Positions 32,123 through 40,980 of a stretch of DNA of 64,000 bases are shown here, one piece after another. A program made the translations under genes and the position numbers. The number at the start of each line of letters is the position of its first letter. The first letter of the stretch is position 1. Source of the stretch: Streptomyces cylindrosporus (GTDB lineage Bacteria > Actinomycetota > Actinomycetes > Streptomycetales > Streptomycetaceae); contig NZ_JALDAY010000003.1 of NCBI RefSeq assembly GCF_022698165.1, forward strand, positions 1 to 64,000, read 5' to 3'. The notes under the pieces were generated by a model, which was not told the DNA's origin, ran no database searches, and worked only from the letters and a program-made list of their open reading frames with translations.

Positions 32123-34909
32123 ATGAGCCAGTACATCGTGTTTCTGTTGCTGGGACTGGGAAATGGGGCGGTGTTCGGCGCGCTCGCGCTGGCGCTGACG
32201 CTGACCTACCGCAGTTCGGGAGTGGTCAACTTCGCGACCGGGGCGATCGCGCTGTACAGCGCGTACACCTACGCGTTCCTGCGCCAGGGTGAGTTGCTGG
32301 TGCCGATACCGGGCCTGCCGACCACGGTCGGGCTCGGCGGACCGCTCGGGCTCCTCCCGGCGATGGCGATCTCGCTGGTGCTCGCCGCCGTGCTGGGGAC
32401 GGTGCTGTACGGGCTGGTCTTCCGGCAGCTGCGCTCGGCGCCTCCGGTGGCCAAGGCCGTCGCCTCGATCGGGGTGATGCTGGTGATCCAGGCCGTGCTC
32501 GCCGCGCGGGTGGGCACCGCGGCGGTGTCGGTCAGGGCCATCCTGCCGAACGACCCCGTCGACTGGGGCGGGACGCGCATCCCCGGCGACCGGCTGTGGT
32601 TCGCGGCCGTCATCGTCGTACTGACCGTCGCGCTGGCGCTGGTGTTCCGGCTGACCCGGTTCGGGCTGGCGGCCAGGGCGGCGGCGGAGTCGGAGAAGGG
32701 CGCGCTGGTCAGCGGACTGTCACCGGAGCGGATCGCCGTGGCGAACTGGGCGCTGAGCTCGGCGATCGCCGGCCTGTCCGGCATTCTGATCGCGCCGATC
32801 GTGCCCCTGGTGCCGATCTCGTACACCCTGTTCATCGTGCCGGCCCTCGCGGCGGCGCTGGTCGGCAACTTCACCGCGCTGGTCCCCGCGGTGGGAGCCG
32901 GCCTGGTGATCGGGATGCTTCAGTCGGAGTTGCAGTTCCTGCAGGGCAAGTGGTCCTGGCTGCCGCAGACCGGTGTGGCCCAACTGGTGCCGCTGGCCGT
33001 GATCCTGGCCTACCTGGTGGCCCGCGGCAGGCCCCTGCCCACCCGCGGGGCACTGATCCAGCAGGCGCTCGGCCGCGCGCCGCGGCCCGACCGCGTCCTG
33101 GTCCCGACGCTGGTGAGCACGGTCGCGGGTGTCGTCGTCCTCCTCGCCACCCGCGGGAGCATCCGTGCCGCGGTGATCACCTCGTTGACCCTGGCGGTGA
33201 TCTCGCTGTCGCTGGTGGTCGTCACCGGATTCGCCGGCCAGATATCGCTCGCCCAGCTGACCCTGGCCGGAGTGGGCGCCTTCAGCCTCAGCAAACTGAG
33301 TTCGGGGTGGGGGATCCCCTTCCCGTTCGCCCCCCTGCTGGCGGCTGTGGCGGCCATGGTGATCGGCGTGGTGATCGGGCTTCCCGCCCTGCGGATCCGC
33401 GGACTGCCGGCCGCCGTGGTGACCGTCGCGCTGGCCGTGGCCCTTGAGGCCTTCTGGTTCCGCAACACCGAACTCAACGGCGGCCTGGACGGCTCGAAGA
33501 TCCCGTCGCCGCACCTGTTCGGGATCGACCTCGGCATCGGCGCCGGCGAGGACTATCCGCGCATCCCGTTCGCCTTGCTGTGTCTGGCGGTGCTGCTGCT
33601 GGTCGGGCTGGGTGTGGCGTGGCTGCGCCGCAGCCGGCTCGGCGCGGCGATGCTGGCCGTGCGCGCCAACGAGAGGTCGGCCGCCGCAGCGGGCATCGAC
33701 GTCGCCCGTACGAAGATCGTCGCCTTCGCGATCGGAGCGTTCATCGCCGGGCTCGGGGGTGCTCTGCTGGGCTACCAGCAGTCCGTCGCCGACGCCGAGA
33801 TGTTCACCGCGATCGGCGGGCTCGGGCTGTTCGCCACCGCGTACCTGGCGGGCATCACCGCCCTGTCCGGCGGCATCCTGGCCGGGGTGATGGGGGCCGG
33901 GGCGCTGCTGCCCGTACTGCTGGACCGGGCCCTTTCCATGGGCGAGTGGTACGGCGTGGTCATGGGCATCGGCCTGGTGCTCACCGTGATCACGAACCCG
34001 GAGGGCCTCGTCGGACCGGCGCACGAGCTGATGGCCAGACTGCGACAGCGCCGCCGGCCCGCCGCCGACACCGCCGAAGACCAGGACTCCGAGGCGCTGA
34101 CCGGCACGGCGCCGCCCGCCCGGGCACCGGTACCCGATCCGGGCGAGGTGGTGCTGTCGGTGCGCGATGTGTCCGTGCGCTACGGCGGTGTGGTGGCCGT
34201 CGACTCCGTCTCCTTCGACGTGCGCTCGGGTGAGATCGTCGGGGTGATCGGCCCGAACGGCGCCGGGAAGACCACGCTGCTCGACGCGATCAGCGGTTAC
34301 AACCGCAGTACGGGAACGGTCGAGTTCGACGGGCGGCCGGTCTCGTCGCTGAAGCCGCATCAGCGGGGCCGGGCCGGACTCGGGCGCACGTTCCAGGGCA
34401 TCGAGCTCTACGAGGACCTCAGCGTGGAGGAGAACGTACTGGTCGGCGAGGCCGCGGCCCGGCACGGCGGCGACCATGTCGGCAGCATGCAGGGGCCGGC
34501 GCTGCGGACCCGGCTCTTCGAGACCCTGCACCTGAGCCGGTACCGGTCCCAGCCGGCGCGTGAACTGTCCCAGGGCAGGCGGCAGTTGGTGTCGATCGCC
34601 CGTGCTCTCGCCGGACGCCCCCGGGTGCTGCTCCTCGACGAGCCGGCGGCCGGCCTGGACAGCTCCGAGAGCCGCTGGCTGGGCGACCGCTTGCGGGCCG
34701 TACGCGCAGACGGTGTGACTGTCCTGCTGATCGACCACGACATGGGGTTGGTGCTCGACGTGTGCGACCGGATCGTCGTACTGGACCTCGGAAAGGTGAT
34801 AGCGGACGGAACTCCCGCCGAGATCAAGGCAGATCCGAGGGTCGCCACCGCCTATCTCGGCGCGGCCGGGGTCGAGGAGCGCGAGGTACGTGGGGAGGTC
34901 GTCCAGTGA
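32123..34909 (+). CDS. Fused branched-chain-type ABC transporter: LivH-LivM permeases plus LivG ATPase
   Basis: A 928-residue three-part fusion. Residues ~1-295 are a LivH-like permease (GLGNGAVFGALALALTLTYR), ~330-640 a LivM-like permease (VVVTGFAGQISLAQLTLAGVGA, LGYQQSVADAEMFTAIGGLG), and after an Asp/Glu/Pro linker ~670-928 form a LivG-type ATPase (Walker A GPNGAGKTT ~710, signature LSQGRRQ ~814, Walker B VLLLDEPAAG, switch His in LIDHDMG). The signature is LSQGR rather than LSGGQ. These units are normally separate; fusion enforces 1:1:1 stoichiometry. Stop overlaps the next start as GTGA. Confidence 0.93.
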   Translation: MSQYIVFLLLGLGNGAVFGALALALTLTYRSSGVVNFATGAIALYSAYTYAFLRQGELLVPIPGLPTTVGLGGPLGLLPAMAISLVLAAVLGTVLYGLVFRQLRSAPPVAKAVASIGVMLVIQAVLAARVGTAAVSVRAILPNDPVDWGGTRIPGDRLWFAAVIVVLTVALALVFRLTRFGLAARAAAESEKGALVSGLSPERIAVANWALSSAIAGLSGILIAPIVPLVPISYTLFIVPALAAALVGNFTALVPAVGAGLVIGMLQSELQFLQGKWSWLPQTGVAQLVPLAVILAYLVARGRPLPTRGALIQQALGRAPRPDRVLVPTLVSTVAGVVVLLATRGSIRAAVITSLTLAVISLSLVVVTGFAGQISLAQLTLAGVGAFSLSKLSSGWGIPFPFAPLLAAVAAMVIGVVIGLPALRIRGLPAAVVTVALAVALEAFWFRNTELNGGLDGSKIPSPHLFGIDLGIGAGEDYPRIPFALLCLAVLLLVGLGVAWLRRSRLGAAMLAVRANERSAAAAGIDVARTKIVAFAIGAFIAGLGGALLGYQQSVADAEMFTAIGGLGLFATAYLAGITALSGGILAGVMGAGALLPVLLDRALSMGEWYGVVMGIGLVLTVITNPEGLVGPAHELMARLRQRRRPAADTAEDQDSEALTGTAPPARAPVPDPGEVVLSVRDVSVRYGGVVAVDSVSFDVRSGEIVGVIGPNGAGKTTLLDAISGYNRSTGTVEFDGRPVSSLKPHQRGRAGLGRTFQGIELYEDLSVEENVLVGEAAARHGGDHVGSMQGPALRTRLFETLHLSRYRSQPARELSQGRRQLVSIARALAGRPRVLLLDEPAAGLDSSESRWLGDRLRAVRADGVTVLLIDHDMGLVLDVCDRIVVLDLGKVIADGTPAEIKADPRVATAYLGAAGVEEREVRGEVVQ

Positions 34910-35637
34910 CCGGGCGGGAACTACTGACATGTGAGGGCGTGGACGCGGGCTACACCAAGGGGCGGCCCGTGGTGCGCGCCTTCGACCTGAGGCTGCTCGC
35001 CGGCGAGATCACCGTGCTGCTGGGGCCCAACGGCGCCGGGAAGACAACCCTGTTGTCGACACTGGCGGGCCTGCTGCCACGTCTGGGCGGGTCGGTCACC
35101 CTGGACGGGCGGCCGACGCACGCCGGGCGGGCGCGTGAGGTCGCGCGGCGGGGGCTGGTCCTCGTACCCGACGACCGGGCGCTGTTCACCCAGCTGACGG
35201 TGCGGGACAACCTGACGCTCGCCCGGCGGCGCCGGGGCGGCACCCTGGAGCAGGTGCTCGACTACTTCCCGGCGCTGGGCAAGCGGCTGAAGGTCGCGGC
35301 CGGCATGCTCTCCGGCGGGGAGCAGCAGATGCTCGCCCTGGGCCGTGCCATGATCCAGAACCCGCGGGTGCTGCTCATCGACGAACTCAGCATGGGGCTG
35401 GCGCCGGTGATCGTCGAGGAACTGCTGCCGATCGTCAGGCGGATCGCCGAGGACACCGGTACGGCGGTCGTGCTCGTCGAGCAGCATGTCCGGTTGGCCC
35501 TGGAGCTGGCGGACCGGGCGGTGGTCCTGGTGCACGGCGACACCCTTCTGAGCGGGTCCGCCGCGAGCCTCGTGGCCGACCCCGGGCTGCTGGAACGGGC
35601 GTATCTGGGCGAGCCGGTGGCGGAAACCGTTCCGTAG
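34906..35637 (+). CDS. livF: LivF-type ABC transporter ATP-binding protein
   Basis: A 243-residue ATPase, second nucleotide-binding subunit of the HAAT-type importer. Walker A GPNGAGKTT (~residue 39), LVPDDRALFTQLTVRDNLTL, signature LSGGEQQ (~135), LLIDELSMGLAP and the switch His in VEQHVRLALELAD. GTG start overlaps the fused permease-ATPase stop. Terminates at a perfect 10-bp hairpin. Confidence 0.94.
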   Translation: MTGRELLTCEGVDAGYTKGRPVVRAFDLRLLAGEITVLLGPNGAGKTTLLSTLAGLLPRLGGSVTLDGRPTHAGRAREVARRGLVLVPDDRALFTQLTVRDNLTLARRRRGGTLEQVLDYFPALGKRLKVAAGMLSGGEQQMLALGRAMIQNPRVLLIDELSMGLAPVIVEELLPIVRRIAEDTGTAVVLVEQHVRLALELADRAVVLVHGDTLLSGSAASLVADPGLLERAYLGEPVAETVP

Positions 35638-35638
35638 C

Positions 35639-35664
35639 GGCCGGCCGGGACGGACCGGCCGGCC
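35639..35664. terminator. Bidirectional terminator after livF
   Basis: GGCCGGCCGG and CCGGCCGGCC flank a six-base loop between the convergent livF and IucA/IucC-type genes. Confidence 0.75.
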
Positions 35665-35673
35665 TGCGGCGGC

Positions 35674-37152
35674 TCACCCCGCCAGCGGGTTCGGCAGCGG
35701 CAGGTAGCGGGCGGCGGCGCCGTCCGCGCCGGTCCAGCGCAGGAGCAGGTTCGTCTTGCCGGGGAGGGTCGGGGAGGTGAGCAGTCCGGCGATCTCCGGG
35801 AGGTCGTGGCGGGCGAAGGCGCGGCGCGCGGCGGGCCACGGGTCGAGGCCGGGGTGGCGCTCGGCGAGGGCCGCCGCGACCTCCGTGAGGTGGTTGACGA
35901 CCAGGCAGTACACCAGCCGCTCCCACCCGGCCGCCCGCCCCACGTCCGCGAGCAGCTTCACGCCCTCCGCGTCCCGGAACAGCGCCTGCACGGGGGTGCC
36001 CTCGGGATCCACCGCGACCAGCGTGTTCTGCAGGTGTGCCTCGAGTACGACGCCGTGGTCGTCGAAGGCCGCGAGCGCAGGGGGTACGACGGCCCTCAGA
36101 TACGCCTGCCACCAGGCGTCCGGCTCTCCAGCGGCGGCGAGCGGGCTGCCCTCGAAGCCCTCCACCAGGCCCGCGGCCAGCAGCGGGGTCGCGCCGGGCA
36201 GGAGGTGGCCGCGCAGTCCGTCGCGGACCAGGACGGCGAGTTCCTCGAAGGCGAAATCGGCGGTGCGGTAGCCGCGGTCGCTGAGCCAGGCGGCCGGTCC
36301 GGCGATCGACGCGAAGGCCTTCGTCACCGCCTTGTCCGTGCGGCGCAGTTTCCGCAGGTCGTGGCGCCACAGCCGGCGGATGTCGTTGGTGATGCGGACA
36401 TCGAGGCTGAACTTCAGGAACAGGTCCGGCCCGGGCGCGTACAGCGTGCGGATCGCGGCCGTCGGCCACACCTCGAAGGACGTGGTGCCCAGCCGGATCA
36501 GCCGGCCGTCGGCGAAGGCGGCGTCGAGGTCAAGGAGGTCGAGCTGCCAGGGGTGGGCGGGCAGCAGCCGGTAGCCGGGCGGGGCCTCGCCGAGGGCGTC
36601 GAGCGCGGAGGTGTCGCCCTCCTCGACGACCGTGTCCGCGCGCACGCCGAGCAGCGTGAGCGGGAAACGGGCGTACGCCTCGGGCGCGTACGGCAGCCAC
36701 CCGGCGACCGGGCCGCCGCCGCGCGCCTTGGGGGCGGGGTGGTAGGGGTGGCCGGTGATGAGGGACTGCTCGGAGCGCAGGTACGGGTCCTCGGGCGGCG
36801 TCGCCCGGGCGCGCGCGGCGAGGATCGCGGCCACCGCGTCACGGCTGTCGATCATCTCGGCGGGGAGCTCGTGGTTGGACAGGCCGGTGTGGCGGCGCAG
36901 TTCCTCGGCGACGAGTTTGACCAGCTCGGTGTGGCCGATGTGGTGCCAGCGGCCCGCCGCGTAGACCTCGGGGTCGCGGGGGCGCCGTCCACCGCGCACC
37001 CGCAGCAGCCGGTCCACGCCGGGCAGCCGGTACCTGCCGCGTCCGGCGGGCTCGGCGACCTCGCGCAGCAGACAGTTGAGCAGCGGTGCTGCCGCGTACG
37101 CGTCGGCGGCGTCGTCACCGGCCGGCGGGGGGATGAGTTCCACGCGATCCAC
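35674..37152 (-). CDS. IucA/IucC-family NIS synthetase (reverse copy)
   Basis: A ~492-residue NRPS-independent siderophore synthetase. Motifs: SLITGHPYHPAPKARGG, LLPAHPWQLD, SFEVWPTAAIRTLYAP, LKFSLDVRITNDIR, VLEAHLQNTLVAV and LFRDAEGV, the ATP- and carboxylate-binding features of the family. It would adenylate a carboxylate (citrate-like) and join it to an amine or alcohol. The start is uncertain: GTG at 37152 is used; GTG at 37203 abuts a GGGAGG sequence and would add 17 residues. Divergent from a second NIS synthetase. Confidence 0.87.
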   Translation of the reverse strand: MDRVELIPPPAGDDAADAYAAAPLLNCLLREVAEPAGRGRYRLPGVDRLLRVRGGRRPRDPEVYAAGRWHHIGHTELVKLVAEELRRHTGLSNHELPAEMIDSRDAVAAILAARARATPPEDPYLRSEQSLITGHPYHPAPKARGGGPVAGWLPYAPEAYARFPLTLLGVRADTVVEEGDTSALDALGEAPPGYRLLPAHPWQLDLLDLDAAFADGRLIRLGTTSFEVWPTAAIRTLYAPGPDLFLKFSLDVRITNDIRRLWRHDLRKLRRTDKAVTKAFASIAGPAAWLSDRGYRTADFAFEELAVLVRDGLRGHLLPGATPLLAAGLVEGFEGSPLAAAGEPDAWWQAYLRAVVPPALAAFDDHGVVLEAHLQNTLVAVDPEGTPVQALFRDAEGVKLLADVGRAAGWERLVYCLVVNHLTEVAAALAERHPGLDPWPAARRAFARHDLPEIAGLLTSPTLPGKTNLLLRWTGADGAAARYLPLPNPLAG

Positions 37153-37245
37153 TCGTTCTTCGATGTCCGTTCGGGCGGAGATGATCAGTATGTACGTCGT
37201 CACCTCCCGTTCGTGACGCCCTACTCGTACCCGAGGAGCCCGCCC

Positions 37246-38745
37246 GTGCACCGTCCCCACCCCGCGGAGGCCGAGGTCGCCGACGAGCTGGCCGCCGTAC
37301 GCCCCGGCCTTCTGCCACGGTACGCGGCCGAGCTGCCGGGTGCCCGGGCCGCGGTGCTGACCCGGCTGTGGCGGGCGCTCGCGCACGAGCCGCTGCCGTG
37401 GATCGGCGGACGGGAGCCCGGCCGGGAGGGCCTCACGCTGCGCCTGCGCGACGGGCGGCGGCTGCACGGCCCGGCCGCGGACCCGTACGCGACCGCCGCG
37501 TACGTCACCGCCGTACGGCTCGGCGAGGTGTCGTGCGACCATCCGGCGCGGCTGATGACCGAGCTCGCCGTACCGCACGGCGAGGGCTTCGCGGCCGAAC
37601 TCGGGCACAGCGTCGCCTCGTTGGCGCTGTCCCGGGCCGGGCAGGAGGACCGCCCGAAAGAGTGGCCCATGCGGGACTGGGAGTGGGAGCAGCGGGTGGT
37701 CGACGGGCACCCGTACCACCCGGGCTGCCGTTCCCGGCCCGGCTTCTCGGTGGCCGAGCAGCTCGCGTACGGGCCCGAGCACCGGCCGGTCGTGGAGCTC
37801 GGGTCGGTGCCGGTGCGGGCCGAGGAGTGCCTGGTGACCGGGGTGTGGCCGGAGGAACTGCGGGACGCGGGGCGGCTGTTGCTGCCGGTGCATCCGTGGC
37901 AGGCGAAGCATGTGCTGAAAGGGGCGATCGAGGCGGGGTTCACGGCGCACCCGCTCATGTCCCTGCGTACGCTCGCCGTGCCGGATGGGCCCCACGTCAA
38001 GACCGCGCTGAGCGCCCGGCTGACGTCCTCGGTCCGCGACATCTCGGCCTACTCGATCGGGCTCTCGGCGACCTTGTCGGCGTTCGCGGAGTCCCTCTCG
38101 GCCCGCTCGGACGGCCTGTTGCACGTCACGCGGACGCTGGGCGCGGCGACCGCCGGCTCCCCCGACCTGGCCGCCGTACTGCGGGAGTCGCCGCAGACGT
38201 ACGCGGCGACCGAGCGCGGCGAACGAGTAGTGCCGGTGGCGGCGCTCTCGACCACCGAGCTGCCCGAATCCCCCGGCTGGCTCGCGGACTTCACCCGCCT
38301 CACCCTCACCGTCGGCCTGCGCCTGCTGGAACTCGGTGTGGCCCTCGAGGCGCACGGCCAGAACTTCCTGGTCGTCCTCTCGGACACGGGTGCCCCGCTG
38401 CGGCTGGTCTACCGCGACCTCGCGGACATCCGGGTCAGCCCGGTCCGGCTGGCCCGACACGGCGTCCCCGTCCCCGAGTTGACCGGCCGGATCGTCACGG
38501 ACGACGTGCGGGCCCTGCGCCGCAAGCTGTTCGGGTCGCTGGTCGCGGGCGCGCTGGCCGGTACGGCGGGTTCGGCGCCCGCGCTGGGGGCGGCGCTGGA
38601 GACGGCCGTACGGGATCTGCCGCGCACCCCGGACCTGGTCGCGCTGCTCAAAGAACCGCTGCCCGCGAAGGCGTTGACGCTGATGCGGATGTCGCCAGGG
38701 ACGCCCGGGGACCAGTGGACCGGCCTGCCCAACCCCCTGCGCTGA
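37246..38745 (+). CDS. IucA/IucC-family NIS synthetase (forward copy)
   Basis: A 499-residue NIS synthetase, GTG start with GAGGAG seven bases upstream. Motifs: VDGHPYHPGCRSRPGFSVAE, LPVHPWQAKHV, LMSLRTLAVP, HVKTALSARLTSSVRDI, LEAHGQNFLVV and VYRDLADIRV, ending with a FhuF-free C-terminus KALTLMRMSPGTPGDQWTGL. The two divergent synthetases differ markedly (for example QNTLV versus QNFLV), so they are not recent duplicates and may act on different steps of one product. No transporter, hydroxylase or iron box of a siderophore cluster is next to them. Confidence 0.88.
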   Translation: MHRPHPAEAEVADELAAVRPGLLPRYAAELPGARAAVLTRLWRALAHEPLPWIGGREPGREGLTLRLRDGRRLHGPAADPYATAAYVTAVRLGEVSCDHPARLMTELAVPHGEGFAAELGHSVASLALSRAGQEDRPKEWPMRDWEWEQRVVDGHPYHPGCRSRPGFSVAEQLAYGPEHRPVVELGSVPVRAEECLVTGVWPEELRDAGRLLLPVHPWQAKHVLKGAIEAGFTAHPLMSLRTLAVPDGPHVKTALSARLTSSVRDISAYSIGLSATLSAFAESLSARSDGLLHVTRTLGAATAGSPDLAAVLRESPQTYAATERGERVVPVAALSTTELPESPGWLADFTRLTLTVGLRLLELGVALEAHGQNFLVVLSDTGAPLRLVYRDLADIRVSPVRLARHGVPVPELTGRIVTDDVRALRRKLFGSLVAGALAGTAGSAPALGAALETAVRDLPRTPDLVALLKEPLPAKALTLMRMSPGTPGDQWTGLPNPLR

Positions 38746-38801
38746 AGGGGGCCTGACCGCGCGTTTTGGAGCCCGGCGCCTGTGATCAATAAGATCCGCC
38801 G

Positions 38802-40076
38802 ATGATCAGAACACAACGGCTGGCGGCAGGAGTGTGCGCTCTGCTCGCCGCCCTGGCGGCCGGGCTCGCGTTCCCGGCCGCGGCGAGCGCCGGCGAACCC
38901 ACGGGCGACGCCACCCCGAAGGTCGACCTCGTGCTCGACGTCAGCGGGTCCATGCGGACCCGGGACATCGACGGCGGGACCCGGATGGCGGCGGCGAAGC
39001 AGGCGTTCAACGAGGTCCTCGACGCGACGCCCGAGGAGGTCCAGCTGGGCATCCGCACGCTGGGCGCCGACTACGCGGGCGACGACCAGAAGACGGGCTG
39101 CAAGGACACCGCGCAGCTCTACCCGGTCAGCACCTTGGACCGCACCGAGGCGAAGACCGCGGTGGCCACGCTCTCGCCGACCGGCTGGACCCCGATCGGA
39201 CCGGCCCTGTTGAAGGCGGCCGACGACCTCGGCTCCGGCGAGGGTTCCAAGCGCATCGTCCTGATCACCGACGGCGAGGACACCTGCGCCCCGCTCGACC
39301 CGTGCGAGGTGGCCCGCGAGATCGCCGCGAAGGGCATCGGCACGACCATCGACACGCTCGGCCTGGTCCCCAGCACCAAGCTGAGCAAGCAGCTCAGCTG
39401 CATCGCCGAGGCGACCGGCGGCACGTACACCTCGGTCGAGCACACCGATGAACTCACCGACAAGGTCAACCAGTTGGTGGACCGGGCGGCCGATCCGGTG
39501 GTGACGCCGGTGGCCACCGAGGGCGCCGCGCAGTGCACCGACGCTCCGGTGCTCAAGTCCGGTCTGTACACCGACCGCGAGGAGTTCGGGCAGGAGCGCT
39601 GGTACCGCGTGGAGGTCCAGGCGGGCCAGGAACTGCGCGCCTCCGTCAGCGTGTCCGCCGATCGGGCCGTCGGCCCCGACTACGGCACGCTGCTGCGGGC
39701 CGTCACCCTGCATGGCCGGGAGATCGTGCGCGGCGAGGCCGCGGGGAACGGCCGAACGGACGTCATCTCCACGGGACTTCGGTACCCGAAGCCCGAACGG
39801 GACGACGACGACAGCGACAAACCGGCCGCGGAGACCGTGTGCCTCCAGGTGACCAACTCCTTCTCGCCGGCCGCCGGAGTGAAGACCACCCCAGGCCTCC
39901 CGCTGGAACTGACCGTCGACGTCGTGGACGGCCCCTCGCACTCCGCCGACGTGGCCTCCTTCGGCCTCGGACGCGGCTGGTGGCTGCTCGGCCTGCTGGT
40001 CCTGGTCGGGTTCCTCGCGGGCCTGCTCTGGGGCTGGGTGTCGCGCTGGCGGGTCGCGGTCTGGAGGACCAACTGA
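38802..40076 (+). CDS. Surface von Willebrand factor A-domain protein
   Basis: A 424-residue protein with signal peptide (GVCALLAALAAGLAFPAAASA), a VWA domain with MIDAS VDLVLDVSGSMRTRD, the Thr (TGWTPIGPAL) and TDGEDTC, then a beta-rich segment and a C-terminal membrane helix (WWLLGLLVLVGFLAGLLWGWV) with basic tail. Membrane-anchored outside the cell; ligand unknown. Its stop overlaps the next gene (TGATG), so the two form a coupled pair. Confidence 0.9.
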   Translation: MIRTQRLAAGVCALLAALAAGLAFPAAASAGEPTGDATPKVDLVLDVSGSMRTRDIDGGTRMAAAKQAFNEVLDATPEEVQLGIRTLGADYAGDDQKTGCKDTAQLYPVSTLDRTEAKTAVATLSPTGWTPIGPALLKAADDLGSGEGSKRIVLITDGEDTCAPLDPCEVAREIAAKGIGTTIDTLGLVPSTKLSKQLSCIAEATGGTYTSVEHTDELTDKVNQLVDRAADPVVTPVATEGAAQCTDAPVLKSGLYTDREEFGQERWYRVEVQAGQELRASVSVSADRAVGPDYGTLLRAVTLHGREIVRGEAAGNGRTDVISTGLRYPKPERDDDDSDKPAAETVCLQVTNSFSPAAGVKTTPGLPLELTVDVVDGPSHSADVASFGLGRGWWLLGLLVLVGFLAGLLWGWVSRWRVAVWRTN

Positions 40077-40885
40077 TGCGGATCACAAGAGTGTTGGGCA
40101 CTGCGGCACTGCTGTTCGGGCTGGCGGTCCCACCGGCCGCCGCCGACTCCTCGCCGTCCCCCTCGGCCTCCTCGGACGCCGGCGCGCCGACCTCGGCGGG
40201 CACGTCCTTCCGTACGGCGACCGAGTTCGAGCAGGGCCAGGACGCGACGGCGAGCGCCTCCACGGGCGACTACCTGTACTGGTCGTTCCCCGCGGACGCC
40301 GGCCAACGCCCCACCGTGAAGGCGACGGTGAAGCTCCCGGACTCGCACGCGGCCCAGACCTGGCAGGTCGACGTGTACGACGGCCTGCGTCGCCGCCAGG
40401 CCTGCCAGTACGGGGCGCAGACGCGCACGGCCGCGCAGGGTGCCTCGTCGGTGGAGCTGACGTGTGTGATGCGTACGGTGCGGGCCTGGTCGGAGCCGTG
40501 GGCCGACGACCCGCTGCCGGGGACGTACTACATCCGGCTGACCGCGGTGAACCTGACGACGGCCGACCTCGGCCAGCCCATCGACGCCTCGGTGCGGGTC
40601 GACTCCAAGGACATCGGCGGCTCGGCGGCGGTGGACGGCTCGCTGGCGCAGCCGCTGGTGCCGGGGATCGCGGCGACCTCCGACTCCGGGGACGGCGACG
40701 GGGATTCGGCCAAGGCGGCGGTGCTCTCCAGCCTCGAACCCGATGACGGCTGGGCCTCCGGCTGGTGGTCGGACCGGTGGGTGTGGACCGCGATCGGCGG
40801 TGCGCTGGCCGCGCTCGCGGGAGTGGGCGGCTACGCGCTGACGCGTGGCTCGGGACGGCCCCGGCGGATGCCGCCGGGCGCCTGA
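40076..40885 (+). CDS. Secreted/membrane-anchored partner of the VWA protein
   Basis: A 269-residue protein with signal peptide (VLGTAALLFGLAVPPAAA), a Ser/Pro-rich linker, a beta-rich domain (FEQGQDATASASTGDYLYWSFPADAG, GTYYIRLTAVNL) and a C-terminal membrane helix (WTAIGGALAALAGVGGYAL) with RPRRM tail. Layout mirrors the preceding VWA protein. I do not recognise a named family. ATG overlaps the previous stop by one base. Confidence 0.82.
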   Translation: MRITRVLGTAALLFGLAVPPAAADSSPSPSASSDAGAPTSAGTSFRTATEFEQGQDATASASTGDYLYWSFPADAGQRPTVKATVKLPDSHAAQTWQVDVYDGLRRRQACQYGAQTRTAAQGASSVELTCVMRTVRAWSEPWADDPLPGTYYIRLTAVNLTTADLGQPIDASVRVDSKDIGGSAAVDGSLAQPLVPGIAATSDSGDGDGDSAKAAVLSSLEPDDGWASGWWSDRWVWTAIGGALAALAGVGGYALTRGSGRPRRMPPGA

Positions 40886-40895
40886 CGGTACGTCA

Positions 40896-40930
40896 AAGGG
40901 CCCGCCGCTCTTCGGAGTCGGCGGGCCCTT
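40896..40930. terminator. Bidirectional terminator
   Basis: AAGGGCCCGCCG / CGGCGGGCCCTT, 12-bp perfect stem and 11-base loop, between the convergent VWA-partner and HxlR genes. Confidence 0.85.
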
Positions 40931-40932
40931 CC

Positions 40933-40980
40933 CATGCCTGGCGGCTCATGGCTGGCGGCTCATGCCTGGCGTCTCATGCC
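40933..40980. repeat. 14-bp tandem repeat between terminator and HxlR stop
   Basis: CATGCCTGGCGGCT recurs with period 14 at 40933, 40947, 40961 and partially 40975, with one- or two-base differences. The last partial copy contains the HxlR stop codon, so the array abuts or extends from the gene end. Confidence 0.8.

Noticed and set aside
37153-37245. Iron-box (DmdR-type) operator between the divergent NIS synthetases
   Set aside because: Looked for a TTAGGTTAGGCT-like palindrome and did not find one.
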